Assembly (NCBI GenBank): GCA_951828385.1
Contig: OX639973.1
Location: 124,001 to 188,000, forward strand
DNA from: an uncultured Poribacteria bacterium
Lineage (GTDB): Bacteria; Poribacteria; WGA-4E; WGA-3G
Length of the DNA: 64,000 bases
Direction: 5' to 3'
The notes under the pieces were generated by a model. That model was not told the origin of the DNA. It saw nothing but the letters and a program-made list of their open reading frames with translations, and ran no database searches. The position numbers were made by a program, and so were the translations under genes. This document shows, piece by piece, positions 16,010 through 24,428 of this stretch; positions within the stretch are counted from its first letter, which is position 1, and each line of letters opens with the position of its first letter.

Positions 16010-16789
16010 CTAATTTTCGATTGTTTCTGGAAAGGTATACGCAATTAACTCTGTAACGCCGCTTTCATCTTCGATCTTAACAATTCCTACGTGTGGTGCA
16101 AACCATACCGTCTGACGCTGCTGTGTTATTTCCGCTTCCGAGAAAAGCGTCTGTGTGATTTCTGTCTTATATTCGATCTGATACGTTTCCTCAAAACTTC
16201 CTGCAGGTATCTCAAGTGAGCCTACCGCAACAATTTCTCCCTTAACACTCACCTCTACCTCGAAGGGGAACTGCAGCAGAACGAGGTTCTGCAAAACAAT
16301 GCTGCCGTTGGCATTCGTCCTGAAGGCATCCCATTGGAAATTGACAGTTAATGGCAACTGGCAGAAAACAAATTCGGGGTGTGTGATCGGCTCTATTGTA
16401 ATGTCCAGCTCCAAGCCAGCCAACTCATCCGCTACCGAAGCAGGAAGTACATTTTGAACGTAACGATCTATCTTTTCACCGATGCCGAACAAAACGTGGC
16501 TATCCGTAACGCGAAAAACATCGGGTTTCAGAGAGTCAAGTTCAGTTTCGGAAGATACTGGTGTATAGACAAAACCGTGAAAGCCTTCTCCGTGGATGCT
16601 ATTTTCATCTGTAACCTCCCGCGACCACTCGGAGCCATCCGGATTCCGATAGACCCATCGGCTGCCGACAGTATCAGGAAAGTAGTTCGGCATCTGCGGC
16701 TCTACCGGCGCGGACGTTTCATCGGAACCGCAGCCGAATAAAATAAAAATACCGCACAGCATCAAAGAAATCAGTCGCATTTTATTCAT
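16010..16789 (-). CDS. Putative lipoprotein of unknown function
   Basis: 259 residues from the ATG at 16789; an in-frame TTG 15 codons upstream would overlap the preceding gene and displace the signal peptide. A lipobox (MLCGIFILFGC) predicts lipid anchoring. The mature part begins with a Pro-rich linker and then YFPDTVGSRWVYRNPDGSEW, typical of a family of beta-rich secreted proteins, and ends with TVWFAPHVGIVKIEDESGV. It lies 19 bp behind the TlpA-like gene and is probably co-transcribed. No catalytic motif is seen. Confidence 0.7.
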   Translation of the reverse strand: MNKMRLISLMLCGIFILFGCGSDETSAPVEPQMPNYFPDTVGSRWVYRNPDGSEWSREVTDENSIHGEGFHGFVYTPVSSETELDSLKPDVFRVTDSHVLFGIGEKIDRYVQNVLPASVADELAGLELDITIEPITHPEFVFCQLPLTVNFQWDAFRTNANGSIVLQNLVLLQFPFEVEVSVKGEIVAVGSLEIPAGSFEETYQIEYKTEITQTLFSEAEITQQRQTVWFAPHVGIVKIEDESGVTELIAYTFPETIEN

Positions 16790-16808
16790 TTTCGGGTATT
16801 TTTCTTTA

Positions 16809-18185
16809 TCATTTCGATTTTCTATTATTTCCAAGTATTGACAGTATGAGTTTGACGAGATTAACCTTCACTCCCACTGCCTCTGATACAAGATGTTCTA
16901 ACAGTACCCCGCTGGCTTGCTGCGAGATTAAGGTGCCATCTCTATCGATGAGCCACCCTGAAGGGACGTTGCGAATGCCGTATTGCTGTGCGATAGGACT
17001 ATCCCATCTTTTCCCACTATAAACCTGCCGCCAAGGAATCTCATTCGCTTTGAGGTAATCTCGCAGCCTTTTTTCATCATTATCAAGGCTGATACCGATG
17101 ATGTCGAATCCTTTGTCCTTATAGGCATCGTAAATCTTTTTCACATTCGGTGTGTCCTCAAGGCATGGCCCCGACCATGTCGCCCGAAAATCGAGTAAGA
17201 CGACTTTCCCACGATATTGCTCAAGCGAAATTGGTTTGCCGTCCAAGTCTGCCGCTGAGAAGTCAGGCACAGGCTTTCCGAGTAACGCCTGTACGGGTTC
17301 AGCCTTTAGCCGGTGTTCCTTTGCCAACTCAGTATCGCCTAATCTCTGATAAATCTCAGCAAGTTTTCGATGCGCGGTACGGTTATTGGGGTTCTGTTCT
17401 GCGAGCTCCTTAAAAGCTTGAAGGAGTTCTGTGTCCCGATTCGTCATCTCAAGCAACATTGCAAGCGTAAGATAGTATCGTGGGTAACTTGTACTTATGC
17501 TTGATTTGAAAAGATCAACAACACCATCTACCTTGTCTTCGCGTCCAGTTTCAATATAGAGCCGTGCAAGTGCCGGATATACATAATAGCACAAACGCTC
17601 ATTGTCCGGTTGTTGCTGAAGACCTATTTCCATAGCAGCGATCGCTTCTTCAGGACTGTCATACAACTGTTCTGGAACAGCCTCCCAGATACTCCAAGAC
17701 CGAGAGATCTTATAAGAGTAACTCAAGTTTAAGCAGTGAAAATCTGGACTCGCGTGATGCCGACATCGGACAAGTGGTACGCCATCGCCATACAAGGTTC
17801 GGTTTTCTTGGATACGTTCCCGATACTGTGAGCGGAACTGATAACCGTAACTCACTGGCATTTTCGGGTCTATATTCCGAGCAAAACCTGCCCTACCCCC
17901 CATTCTATCTGCGGGACAGATCAGCACATCTGGATCCGGTAAATATCTCGGATGGTAAAGGTCTGAGAGCCATTCTGGATAATCCCCATTTACTTCCAAG
18001 TAGGCTTCAATGGATTTGCCAAGTTTAATCAAATTTTGGGTGCAAATCTCAATATTTTTTTCTTGCTCTTCAGGCGTAAGAACAAAAGCCGCTTCCAATC
18101 TTTGTGCGGGTATCACTTGTTCCTGTGCTGTGGCAACCGTTATCAGCAGACTCAACACGATGCCTATAGTCAAAATTACTTTCAC
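16809..18185 (-). CDS. TlpA-like thioredoxin-fold protein with TPR region and an SGPC active-site variant
   Basis: 458 residues with a signal peptide (ILTIGIVLSLLITVATA). About residues 45-120 contain a segment like type-II pseudopilin-related proteins (NGDYPEWLSDLY, CPADRMGG). TPR-like helices follow (about 185-295), and an AhpC/TSA-TlpA domain starts near 305 (PDFSAADLDGKPISLEQYRGK). The usual CGPC motif reads ATWSGPC: S338 replaces the nucleophilic Cys and only C341 remains (the codon is TCG, two changes from a Cys codon). A dithiol redox cycle is therefore unlikely; single-Cys or binding function is more probable. The lipoprotein gene follows 19 bp downstream. Confidence 0.82.
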   Translation of the reverse strand: MKVILTIGIVLSLLITVATAQEQVIPAQRLEAAFVLTPEEQEKNIEICTQNLIKLGKSIEAYLEVNGDYPEWLSDLYHPRYLPDPDVLICPADRMGGRAGFARNIDPKMPVSYGYQFRSQYRERIQENRTLYGDGVPLVRCRHHASPDFHCLNLSYSYKISRSWSIWEAVPEQLYDSPEEAIAAMEIGLQQQPDNERLCYYVYPALARLYIETGREDKVDGVVDLFKSSISTSYPRYYLTLAMLLEMTNRDTELLQAFKELAEQNPNNRTAHRKLAEIYQRLGDTELAKEHRLKAEPVQALLGKPVPDFSAADLDGKPISLEQYRGKVVLLDFRATWSGPCLEDTPNVKKIYDAYKDKGFDIIGISLDNDEKRLRDYLKANEIPWRQVYSGKRWDSPIAQQYGIRNVPSGWLIDRDGTLISQQASGVLLEHLVSEAVGVKVNLVKLILSILGNNRKSK

Positions 18186-18284
18186 TTGTTTGTCCTCTGC
18201 TACTTTTTTAAGATGTTAGTCACATAATATTGAGAAACATTCTGCCTTCTTGTTTGTCTGTGTATCGTTCAGATTTGAAAATAG

Positions 18285-18419
18285 TATAACACATTTCACT
18301 GGAAATTCCAAGTGCTACACGGCATTCCAGATGAACTCAAAGAACATGCAGAAAGCGTCTACCTCACCGATGCTACGGACATGCTTAACGTAATGCAGGA
18401 GATGTATCAACTCCGGTAA
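18285..18419 (+). pseudogene. Possible C-terminal gene remnant
   Basis: An open stretch of 44 codons without a proper start, ending at TAA, encodes an acidic helical tail (GIPDELKEHAESVYLTDATD, then MLNVMQEMYQLR). It reads like the end of a real protein but has no upstream coding sequence and sits just before a palindromic element. It may be the 3' scar of a deleted gene. The family is unknown and the call is tentative. Confidence 0.3.
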
Positions 18420-18433
18420 GCGTCAAAATATAT

Positions 18434-18680
18434 CGTAGGTTGGGCTGAACGGATTCTATCAGATCCGTGAAAAGTCACAGAAAAATGATATTCCCTCTAT
18501 ACACGCCACATCGAACAGATACCGAGTGAAACCCAACGCTTTTGTTTTCAAGTTTCTCGGACTATGACGGTATGAAGTTGGGTTTCACTATGTTTTGAGT
18601 GTATACAACGCTATGTTGGATTTGATAGATATTTGGAACCCATACATCCAACTTCTCAGCTCCGTTCAACCCAACCTACG
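18434..18680. mobile_element. 247-bp MITE-like nested palindrome
   Basis: The 20-bp ends (CGTAGGTTGGGCTGAACGGA and its complement at 18661-18680, one mismatch) enclose a second inverted pair of 13 bp (AGTGAAACCCAAC at 18525-18537 and its complement at 18577-18589). The unit is non-coding. The GTAGGTTGGG...GAAACCCAAC wording is familiar from repeats in cyanobacteria and other bacteria, so this is probably a member of a widespread MITE type. Confidence 0.7.
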
Positions 18681-18716
18681 GCATGCTCAATATCCCTGAG
18701 CGTCAAACGGAATCTC

Positions 18717-18744
18717 TTGACAAATAGGTTGAATGTGTTATGCT
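18717..18744 (+). promoter_or_regulatory. Promoter of the Mrr_N-like/AAA-nuclease pair
   Basis: TTGACA (18717-18722), 16-bp spacer, TATGCT (18739-18744). The first gene starts at GTG 18777 with AAGGAG about 8 bp ahead. Confidence 0.65.
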
Positions 18745-18776
18745 TTTAACACATTTTTGAATCTAAGGAGTTTTTT

Positions 18777-19082
18777 GTGGAAACTGTGACGAGAACAGCT
18801 TGGGACCCAATTACAAAACAAAAATATAAAATAGAAATGCCGGCACCGGAAGAAGTCAGACAAGCCATTCTTAAACTTGATTATCCGTCTGATGGAATTA
18901 GGATTAAGGATACAGCAGTTGCGTTGGCTGAGAAGTTTCAATTGTCTAATGATCAAAGAAATGCTGAGAATAGTCGTGGTGATGAGGTCTTTTACCACGA
19001 TGTTGGTGTTTCCATAGAGAAAACCTACGAAATCAAACGTGTAGATTCCGATTATTTTGCTGAAAACGCCGAAAATTCCTAA
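18777..19082 (+). CDS. Small protein resembling the Mrr N-terminal winged-helix domain
   Basis: 101 residues from GTG. The core (EEVRQAILKL, then VALAEKFQLSNDQRN and EVFYHDVGVS) resembles the Mrr_N winged helix found at the start of Mrr-type restriction endonucleases, where 'AEKF.LS...R' precedes 'VF...VGWA'. The nuclease domain expected after it is absent and the C-terminal 30 residues are unlike it. The next gene, 20 bp downstream, encodes an ATPase with a PD-(D/E)XK nuclease domain, so the two could act together. The assignment is by eye and moderate. Confidence 0.5.
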   Translation: METVTRTAWDPITKQKYKIEMPAPEEVRQAILKLDYPSDGIRIKDTAVALAEKFQLSNDQRNAENSRGDEVFYHDVGVSIEKTYEIKRVDSDYFAENAENS

Positions 19083-19102
19083 GGAAGCAACAAGAGGAAA
19101 AA

Positions 19103-20704
19103 ATGAAAACGTTTGGAACCCAAGGCCCTGTAAATCCTAAAGATAACTACGTTGTCTCGCGCACCGAGGAGATTGCGGATTTTGTTGATCGCGTTAAAAA
19201 AGGCAAATACATCGTTCTCTTCGCTCCGCGCCAGACCGGTAAGACGACCCTCTTCCGCGCCGCTATAGATACGCTCATAGCTGATGCGTACTTTCCAATT
19301 CAATTGAATTTTGAGGCGTATATCGACTTAACCCCTGCTGCTTTTTACGGTTACTTCATCAAAGATATTCATCGGGCAATTGAACACGTTTTCGAGAAAA
19401 GAGATACCACGCCTTCTGAGACATTGAACCAATTTTTGGATGATACAGAGGTAACAGATCATCTTTCAATGCGAAATTTTTTCCAGCAACTGCCTCGTTT
19501 TCTGACACACCCTGATAACGGACAAAAAATTGTTCTCATCATTGACGAGTTTGATGCCATTCCACCAGATGCTGTTCGTGGTTTCCTTCATTCGCTCCGT
19601 TATATTTACCTCGATAACTCAAGACTCCGCTGTCCTTATAGCGTCGGTATTGTTGGCGTCAAGAACATCACACAACTCAACTATGACCGATCAATCTCTC
19701 CGTTCAATATCCAAGATGAATTTCACTTACCCAATTTCACGCTGGCACAGGTTCGTGAACTCCTTGAGCAGTACACCGAAGAGGTAGGTCAAGCCTTCGC
19801 TCCTGAAGTTATCACTGCTATTCACAAACAGACTGCCGGGCAACCGTTCTTCGTCAATCGATGCGCGCAAATTCTCACCGAAGAAATGGACATTCCGAAA
19901 AATGAAACCATTACATTAGTCCACTTTTCTAAAGCACATAGACAGCTTCTTCGTGAACGGAACACTAACATTGATCATTTGATAGCTAATATTCGTAAAA
20001 AACCCCGCTTTGAAAGAATTTTAATGAGAATCACCGCTTACGATGATGGACTCGATTTTAATCTACGTGATGAATCCATTGATGAACTCGCTACTTATGG
20101 AGTCATTTCTGAAGCGGATGATGGAATGTGTGAAATTGCCAACCCAATTTATCTGTATTCCATCTTACAAGCCTTTAAACCGGCAGTGAATGGGTTGGAA
20201 CAAGAATATTTTCCCGAAGATACTGCGGATGGCTTTCGTGATTACCTCACCTCTGCAGGGGAAATTGAAATGGAGGCACTACTTAATAATTTCCGAGATT
20301 TTATTGCGCGCGCAGGGTTCAAGATTCTGCAAGTTCCAGATACGCCACAAGAATCTGTGGGGCGACACCTACTCCTCGCTTACATTGAGCAATTTGTAAA
20401 ATTGGTCGGGGGTATGATGTATATTGAAGTACAAACCGGGCGTGGCAGAATAGATCTCCTTATTACCCACAATCAGCGAAAACACATCGTTGAGACAAAG
20501 GTTTGGAGGGGTGAAGTCAGCTATCAAACAGGCAAAAAGCAGCTTGCGGCATATCTCAAATTAGAAGGCGCGCAGGAAGGGTATTATGTCGTATTCGATC
20601 ATCGTAAGAATCCTACACCGCGCGCCGAGACAGAGACGGTAGACGGTTTGACAATTCGGAGCTACATTATTCCTGTAATACAAGAACAGCCTTCATCAGT
20701 TTAG
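19103..20704 (+). CDS. AAA-like ATPase fused to a C-terminal PD-(D/E)XK nuclease domain
   Basis: 533 residues; CAAGAGGAAAAA precedes the ATG. It contains Walker A APRQTGKTT (41-49), Walker B IVLIIDEFD (143-151), and an archaeal-ATPase-like helical region (about 200-330). The C-terminal domain (about 390-530) carries D451 in GRIDLLIT and E464-x-K466 in VETKVW, a D-x12-E-x-K nuclease core. It therefore belongs to the AAA-like/PDDEXK_9-type proteins, often found near mobile elements and of unclear role (defence or transposition regulation). It shares a transcript with the Mrr_N-like protein. An unrelated gene follows on the other strand. Confidence 0.82.
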   Translation: MKTFGTQGPVNPKDNYVVSRTEEIADFVDRVKKGKYIVLFAPRQTGKTTLFRAAIDTLIADAYFPIQLNFEAYIDLTPAAFYGYFIKDIHRAIEHVFEKRDTTPSETLNQFLDDTEVTDHLSMRNFFQQLPRFLTHPDNGQKIVLIIDEFDAIPPDAVRGFLHSLRYIYLDNSRLRCPYSVGIVGVKNITQLNYDRSISPFNIQDEFHLPNFTLAQVRELLEQYTEEVGQAFAPEVITAIHKQTAGQPFFVNRCAQILTEEMDIPKNETITLVHFSKAHRQLLRERNTNIDHLIANIRKKPRFERILMRITAYDDGLDFNLRDESIDELATYGVISEADDGMCEIANPIYLYSILQAFKPAVNGLEQEYFPEDTADGFRDYLTSAGEIEMEALLNNFRDFIARAGFKILQVPDTPQESVGRHLLLAYIEQFVKLVGGMMYIEVQTGRGRIDLLITHNQRKHIVETKVWRGEVSYQTGKKQLAAYLKLEGAQEGYYVVFDHRKNPTPRAETETVDGLTIRSYIIPVIQEQPSSV

Positions 20705-20732
20705 ATGCGTTTGCTATCTCTCCAATAAACTC

Positions 20733-21914
20733 TCAAACCACTTCCATCCAAACCCCCGGCACGAACCCTGGATACTCTCCTTCACTAAACGCTGGGTAAT
20801 AGACACCCTCGCCAGAAAAATCGTGAACCGTCTCCCCACCGCTTTCATTCGGAATATGAATTCTACAAGTGTAATCACTTTGACCAAATAGCTGCTGCGG
20901 TGTCGGTGTAGCGGGATCCACACGATATTCTGCCAACGCTGCCTCATCTACCGTAATCCCCAATCCTGGTGACTCTGAAACCTGAATCGTCCCTTCGACA
21001 ACAGGCAGCCGCGTTTCGAGCAGATCCGATTCCCACAACTCATGACACGTAATCGCCGGCAATTCCGCTTGCGATAGCACCGCACCGAGATGTACCGAGT
21101 ATGCCGTTGTAATCCCTGTACCGACCATCTGGAGCCAGAACGGTTGATCAAAAGAAGCACAGAGTGCGTTCGTCCGCCGCAGTGAGTTCACGCTACCGCC
21201 GACAACAAACCCACCACAACACCGCGCATGCAGACAGGATTCGTTGAAATGCTCCACAATCCGCTTCTCGACAGCCGCTTGCAACCGCGCTGCACCTTCT
21301 ACGTCTGTACCAAGATAATACGGACTCTCATAGATAGCAACGTTCGGGTGTTGGTCTAACTGTTGTAAAACAGGGATAGCGTTATCCGCAGTCCGTAGGA
21401 ACCCGTTGAAGTCGATGTCGAGCCTGTAATCCGCTGGCACTGCATCGCCAACGGCATCCACCTGCGCGAAAATGTCCCGCCATGGGCGCGCTTTCAGTTT
21501 CGCAGACGTATACCCCCGTTTCACCGATTCTTGGACTTCCGCCACCCAATCCTCCGGTGGCATATCGATATCCCACCACGAAATAGGACATTTTTCGCGA
21601 ACCTTAGGACCGATGAGTTGGTAGACAGGCACATCCACCGATTTACCAACAGCATCGAAAAGCGACATCTGGATGCCGAACCCGACACCGTCATCGTTCA
21701 TACAAGCAAACGGATTTTGCCCGATGACCCGCTCAATGTTCGCCGATTCATCTGATAAGTTTTCGCCATATCCCACAATGCCGTTGCTAAGTTCGACACG
21801 GTAAACATGGACCCGTTCGCCGTGTGTCAATGCCCGGTGCATGTGTCGGCTGACCCGTTCGTGATAGAACGGCACGTTCAACGCGATTGTCTCAAGATGT
21901 TTGATGCTAAGCAT
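20733..21914 (-). CDS. Mandelate racemase/muconate lactonizing enzyme family protein (enolase superfamily)
   Basis: 393 residues. The N-terminal capping domain (VYRVELSNGIVGYGENLSD) is followed by the barrel: KLKARPWRD carries the Lys of the KxK motif, YRLDIDFNG a metal-binding Asp, VAIYESPYY the second ligand Glu, and HLGAVLSQAELPAITCHE the C-terminal catalytic strand region. Family enzymes abstract an alpha-proton from carboxylates such as sugar acids; the substrate is not identifiable. The gene is monocistronic and converges with the AAA-nuclease gene, 28 bp apart. Confidence 0.85.
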   Translation of the reverse strand: MLSIKHLETIALNVPFYHERVSRHMHRALTHGERVHVYRVELSNGIVGYGENLSDESANIERVIGQNPFACMNDDGVGFGIQMSLFDAVGKSVDVPVYQLIGPKVREKCPISWWDIDMPPEDWVAEVQESVKRGYTSAKLKARPWRDIFAQVDAVGDAVPADYRLDIDFNGFLRTADNAIPVLQQLDQHPNVAIYESPYYLGTDVEGAARLQAAVEKRIVEHFNESCLHARCCGGFVVGGSVNSLRRTNALCASFDQPFWLQMVGTGITTAYSVHLGAVLSQAELPAITCHELWESDLLETRLPVVEGTIQVSESPGLGITVDEAALAEYRVDPATPTPQQLFGQSDYTCRIHIPNESGGETVHDFSGEGVYYPAFSEGEYPGFVPGVWMEVV

Positions 21915-22112
21915 GAGTTCCCTCCTAAAATTGAGGATCTGCTTTCACTATAAGGCTGGACATTTTCATATTCACGATACACTGTCCGAATTGTATCACA
22001 TTTTCAAAATTACGGGCAAGAATATTGCTACAACTTAACTGGACAGAAATTCTGATTTCTTGAAGAAGATTAAAACGATTTACAACTAATCGGTAATTCT
22101 ATAGCGGACAAG

Positions 22113-22245
22113 TGGCGAGCAAGAGGTGTCGCCAATCCTGAAAATCCTGATTCTGATAACTGAGTACTGACAACTGGCAACTATAGTGATACCTAAAGAT
22201 AATAGGGCACGTTTTGAAAGACGGACGAGGCAACCTCGCCCCTAC
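22113..22245. repeat. Intergenic repeat cluster upstream of the second PhyH gene
   Basis: In order: a hairpin TGGCGA...TCGCCA (22113-22134), a heptad array of four units (TGATAAC, TGAGTAC, TGACAAC, TGGCAAC; 22152-22183), and a hairpin CGAGG-CAA-CCTCG (22226-22238) followed by CCCCTACGAA. All are non-coding. The rest of the 470-bp gap (21915-22384) is AT-rich and holds only the promoter. Confidence 0.6.
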
Positions 22246-22311
22246 GAATCATCTTCCGTTAAAGGAGAAGGGTCTACTTAATTGTTGACTTTACTATATT
22301 TTCAATCCGCG

Positions 22312-22341
22312 TTGACACGCCACCCGTTTTGTTGCTATAAT
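22312..22341 (+). promoter_or_regulatory. Consensus promoter of the second PhyH gene
   Basis: TTGACA (22312-22317), 18-bp spacer, TATAAT (22336-22341). The ATG follows 43 bp later behind AAGGAG. Confidence 0.85.
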
Positions 22342-22384
22342 ATCCTTAACATCTACAACTGTTTTTGTCAGCAAGGAGCGTTTT

Positions 22385-23248
22385 ATGACAAGGATTGAAC
22401 CTTTTAATGTTTCAAATGAACTCTTAGATGAACCCGATAAACTGCAAGAGCAGGCGCGGCAAGACGGTTACCTCTTTTTCCGGGGCTTGATTGATGCCGA
22501 TGCTATCTATAACTTGCGTCAAGATTTCTTGGAAATCTGTCATCGGCACGGATGGGCAGAAGGCGGGGATACACTCATGGACGGCATCCGGGTTGGTGGG
22601 CCATTCATGGAAGGCGATGACGGCTATTGGCCCGTCTTAGACGAATTCCAAAGTTTGGAATCCTTCCACGCCTTCGCGCATCATCCTGCGATCTTGGACA
22701 TGTTGGACAAGCTCTTCGGCGAGAAAACTCTCGTGCATCCGCGGAATATTGGAAGAATTATGTTCCCCGAAAACACTAAATACACAACGCCTGCACACCA
22801 GGATTTCATCCATATCCGCGGGACAGAAGAAACTTATACCGCATGGATACCGCTGGGTGACTGCCCAAAAGACATCGGGGGATTGATCATACTCGCTGGC
22901 TCGCATCGCGGCGGCATATATCCCGTAAAACCGGCATTCGGCGCAGGTGGACTCGGTATAGATACGGCACCCTTGGAGACTGAAGGACTTTGCTGGGTAG
23001 GCGCGGATTACGAGGTTGGCGACGCGCTTTTCTTTCATAGTCATGCCGTTCACAAGGCACTGCCAAACCAGAGTTCAGATCGGATTCGCCTTTCTGTCGA
23101 TTACCGCTATCAAGGCTGCTCGAAACCGGTCACAGAAGGGTCGCTTTTACCGCATTTCAATCGGATGGGTTGGGACGAAATCTATACCGATTGGAAGTCA
23201 ACGCAGTATCAATACTATTGGAACACCTTCGATTTGAATAGAGTTTAA
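22385..23248 (+). CDS. Phytanoyl-CoA dioxygenase (PhyH) family protein
   Basis: 287 residues with AAGGAG before the ATG and a consensus promoter. It is a non-haem Fe(II)/2-oxoglutarate dioxygenase. The HxD ligands are in PAHQDFIHI, the distal His in HSHAVHKALPN and the co-substrate Arg in SDRIRLSVDYRY. Before the iron site lies GRIMFPENTKYTTP. It differs clearly from the PhyH protein at 13156-14007, so the two are paralogues of different subfamilies with different substrates. The PorV-like gene begins 73 bp after it. Confidence 0.88.
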   Translation: MTRIEPFNVSNELLDEPDKLQEQARQDGYLFFRGLIDADAIYNLRQDFLEICHRHGWAEGGDTLMDGIRVGGPFMEGDDGYWPVLDEFQSLESFHAFAHHPAILDMLDKLFGEKTLVHPRNIGRIMFPENTKYTTPAHQDFIHIRGTEETYTAWIPLGDCPKDIGGLIILAGSHRGGIYPVKPAFGAGGLGIDTAPLETEGLCWVGADYEVGDALFFHSHAVHKALPNQSSDRIRLSVDYRYQGCSKPVTEGSLLPHFNRMGWDEIYTDWKSTQYQYYWNTFDLNRV

Positions 23249-23321
23249 TGATGAAAAACGTCTTATCGGTTCTCCGTTCACAAAGCGCTGCCCTAATCGT
23301 TCCAGCGAAAAGAGAAACCAA

Positions 23322-24419
23322 TTGATTAAATACGAAAAACAAAAACCTAACACAGTAGACTTCATCCGTTTTGTAGTGATACTCATCGGATGTGTGTGTA
23401 TCGCTGTTTTACCCACTGCTGCCGAAAACTACACGGGCGATTTTTTGACAAACGGTGTCGGCGGTCGCGCACTCGGATTAGGCGGCGCGTATGTCAGCAT
23501 TGCTGACGATGCCACTGCTGCCTATTGGAATCCTGCAGGGATTGCGGGAGTCTCCGATAAATATCAATTCTGCTTCATGCACGCCGCGCGGCGTTCCGGG
23601 TTAGGCGCGTTTAACTATATCAGTGGTACAACGCAAATCCTACCCAAACTCAATCTCGGATTGTCGTGGATTCGGGCAGGCGTAGACGATATTCCCATCT
23701 ATCCACTGATTCCAGCCTTTGATCCCAATATTAGTGCCGACGAACGACAAAATCTCGTCAAAAACCGACCGAGGGAGTCAGACTTTACGCCAGCGGGGTA
23801 CCTAAACGATAGTGAAAACGCCTATGTTTTAACACTCGCCACGCGCTGGGTGGTGAGTCAATCGTGGTGGGACAATTTTGGTAGGGATTCGGTGCCACCG
23901 GAGTTTATGGTCGGTGCCAACGCAAAATGGATCTCACAAAGCTTAAGCGGCGGTGATATTGACCTCTACAATTACGGCAGCTGGGGATACGGTTTCGATG
24001 TAGGCGCGCTCATCCGTTTGCCAGACTTTAACGCGCTCTTCGGTCTCGAGAATTTCGGGAGCCTCTCCTTCGGTATCAACCTTCAGGATATTTCAAAAAC
24101 GACTTTGACGTGGAACACTCTATCTGCGCCGAAAGAATCTATTCCTGCGAATTGGAATATTGGCGTAGCGTACGCGAACAACCGCGTTTTCAATCGAGAA
24201 CTGATCCTCTCCTACCAGTGGCAGCAACGGTATGGCGGGCAGACGCATCTCGGTATAGAGTATCAGATTAGCGAGCCGTTGGCTTTACGCATCGGTTACC
24301 GAGACAGCCGGCTGACAAGCGGCATCGGTATCCAACTTCGCCAATTTCGCCTCGATTACGCCCTCCTCTTCGGCGACCTAATTAGCACACATTTTTTGAG
24401 CCTTTTATGGAATTTTTAA
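23322..24419 (+). CDS. PorV/UPF0164-type outer-membrane beta-barrel protein (second copy)
   Basis: 365 residues with a TTG start, the only in-frame start that retains the whole signal segment (FVVILIGCVCIAVLPTAA). It has the family signature GVGGRALGLGGAYVSIADD followed by AYWNPAGIAGV, and barrel strands to a terminal aromatic (SLLWNF). It is a member of the same family as 375-1655 but clearly divergent. It may share a transcript with the PhyH gene 73 bp upstream. Outer-membrane location is expected; function unknown. Confidence 0.82.
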   Translation: MIKYEKQKPNTVDFIRFVVILIGCVCIAVLPTAAENYTGDFLTNGVGGRALGLGGAYVSIADDATAAYWNPAGIAGVSDKYQFCFMHAARRSGLGAFNYISGTTQILPKLNLGLSWIRAGVDDIPIYPLIPAFDPNISADERQNLVKNRPRESDFTPAGYLNDSENAYVLTLATRWVVSQSWWDNFGRDSVPPEFMVGANAKWISQSLSGGDIDLYNYGSWGYGFDVGALIRLPDFNALFGLENFGSLSFGINLQDISKTTLTWNTLSAPKESIPANWNIGVAYANNRVFNRELILSYQWQQRYGGQTHLGIEYQISEPLALRIGYRDSRLTSGIGIQLRQFRLDYALLFGDLISTHFLSLLWNF

Positions 24420-24428
24420 AGAGCCACT

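Noticed and set aside
18777-19082. Complete Mrr restriction enzyme
   Set aside because: Only the winged-helix-like part is present; the Mrr catalytic domain is missing from the 101-residue protein.
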